Source of the DNA: Centroberyx gerrardi
Lineage: Eukaryota; Chordata; Actinopteri; Beryciformes; Berycidae
Assembly (NCBI RefSeq): GCF_048128805.1
Contig: NC_135999.1
Span: forward strand, 22,245,659-22,309,658
DNA length: 64,000 bases
Reading direction: 5' to 3'
Part shown: piece by piece, positions 62,461 through 64,000 of the stretch
Layout of the letters: the number at the start of each line of letters is the position of its first letter
Numbering within the stretch: the first letter of the stretch is position 1
The notes under the pieces: generated by a model
What the model saw: the letters and a program-made list of their open reading frames with translations, nothing else
The model's database searches: none
What the model was told of the DNA's origin: nothing
Made by a program: the position numbers and the translations under genes

Positions 62461-64000
62461 TACAACTAGGAGTCGCCAAAATCAACAATATTCAAATCCA
62501 ACACATAGGTGCTTCTATAACCCAAGTGACAAACCCGCACCCACACTCCACCCTTTAACATTTAGATTAGGTGGCTGGTGATGGTGCTGACTGATTTTCC
62601 TGCAGATTTATGACGGCAGAGCCTGATGTCCTCTGTAGTCACCATTTGTAGGTTAGTACATCATTCTTTTGACATCTGCATTGAATGCTCACCTTGGATT
62701 ACGACACCAAGGACTGCAACATCAAATCCTGTCTATTGATAAATGCTTGTATAAGTATATTTTCTTAAATCTTAGAGCAGCAGTAGTGGTGAACAAGGCT
62801 TACAGTAAACCAGCCCCAAAGTATATCATGTGTGAGTTTGTGCCAAGCAGATGACTGATGATGAAAGCACACAGCTATACAATATTGACAGTAGGCCTAT
62901 ATGTGCAGAGTGATGTGTACAGTACTGTATAACCCACTGTCCACATTATGTATTGCACTGTCCCTTTGTGCTGTATGTAATGTCATGTTACCTGTGTTGT
63001 ATCTGTGTCAGTATGCACTGTGGGACTGTGAATTGTCAATATGTCTCAGCACCAATATCACCAAGACAAAATTCTGTACATTATCTACACTACACTGCAC
63101 TTCTTTTCAACATGTAGTCCTTACAGTTAACCAAATATGTGCTTATCATTGTAAACACAAACTTAATCCACTGGAACACTCAATCCCATGAAATCTGATA
63201 GCTTTTTCATTGCATTGGCTCAAAAACTCATAGCATGAGCAATTAAGAAATGTATTCTAATTCTAAATCTTTGCTTTTTCCCTTCAAATATGTTTCAGAG
63301 TAATCCAACAAAGTAATCCAATAGCAAGTATTCACTTCATCTGTTATTAATCATTCAATCATTCCTTTACAAGACTGTTTGTAATCTGATTACTGTTTTT
63401 GCAGTACCTGTAACAGATAGTTACTATTTTTATCAGACTACTGTAATGTAATTACATGTAGGCCTAATCAGTTACTCTCCTACCCTGTTTACACATAACA
63501 CTTAACCAAACCAGCATTAGTAAACCCTGCTTGCTCTTTTTTGCAGTGATTCATCACACCAGTAGCACAAGAAATACAAGGTGAATTATTTTATTTGTAA
63601 TCAATCATTCTTTGTATTTGTATGTATGATTGAAGCACCTGAGCACAATGAGTGTTAGTAGATAGTTAAAGAGCAAGAAAATATTAGAGATATTTTAGAA
63701 ATCAGAAACAGAAATAACAGACCTTAAAAGGTATGGCCAATGTGTGAGTATTTAACAAAACAGCGTAATAATTTGCACTAATGCATCAACGACTTGTGAT
63801 TCATCCTATACAATAAACACTACTCTTAAACTGAAATTGAGGTTGCAAAATAAGGGGGGGAAATCTATTGCATTGCAATGTGACTATCATACAACACAGC
63901 CATTTGCCACACATGTCAATTTCCAGTAAGAAAAACATTAATTGAATGGTTCTTAATAGCATAAGCATTAGTAACTGAGTGCATAGAAACTGTTGTGGAA
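62461..64000. other. non-coding end of unit C
   Basis: Almost identical to 48,310-49,940. Only short ORFs, the same as in unit B, and no conserved protein was recognised. Confidence 0.6.

Larger units (their letters stand above)
49946..64000. repeat. segmental duplication unit C (about 14.0 kb, right end at the window edge)
   Basis: Direct repeat of unit B with extra sequence at 60,384-60,750 and 61,820-62,460. The last bases, AACTGTTGTGGAA, equal those just before the B/C junction (49,921), so the next unit should begin just outside. Confidence 0.92.

Overview
The window is nuclear DNA of a teleost fish. Its genes are split by short introns, it is rich in microsatellites, and it carries fish-type mobile DNA (tRNA-derived SINEs, hAT, piggyBac and Tc1-like elements, LINE fragments). 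Protein families typical of bony fish are present, including finTRIM-like B-boxes and NLR-type N-terminal exon repeats. All gene models below come from reading ORFs, splice sites and codon phase by eye; no transcript or database search was available.

Layout. (1) 831-6058, plus strand: the 3' five coding exons of a CaBP1/CaBP2-type neuronal calcium sensor whose first exons lie left of the window. (2) 8484-20326, minus strand: one large gene of at least 15 phase-compatible coding exons (4,182 nt, 1,393 residues). Its product is a mosaic: an array of ~28-30-residue repeats on phase-2 symmetric exons, a tandem B-box zinc-binding module without RING, two fibronectin III domains, and a complete URGCP/VLIG-type large GTPase. 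This is the most unusual gene in the window. (3) 23106-27617, minus strand: a complete nine-exon prostaglandin reductase 1 gene (329 residues) with one apparent GC-AG intron. (4) 28.9-64.0 kb: a tandem cluster of three type II membrane C-type lectin receptors (A, B, C), all on the minus strand, each with a YxxPhi endocytic tail motif, one membrane segment, a 264-residue coiled-coil stalk of 14-residue repeats, and a C-terminal C-type lectin domain carrying QPN instead of EPN or QPD.

The lectin cluster arose by segmental duplication. Units B (about 36.86-49.95 kb) and C (about 49.95-64.0 kb) are near-identical 13-14 kb repeats, and unit A (about 28.96-36.8 kb) is an older copy. Insertions present in some units and absent in others date the steps: a piggyBac-like MITE only in A; a palindromic element with a nested hAT, a SINE and a LINE tail in B and C but not A; and a telomere-like tract and a further insertion only in C. 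The window ends as the sequence re-enters the motif found at the B/C junction, so a further unit probably follows.

Two neighbouring loci (the mosaic GTPase and the lectin cluster) look like fast-evolving innate immune genes: one expands by exon duplication, the other by gene duplication with amino-acid change concentrated in the lectin domain.
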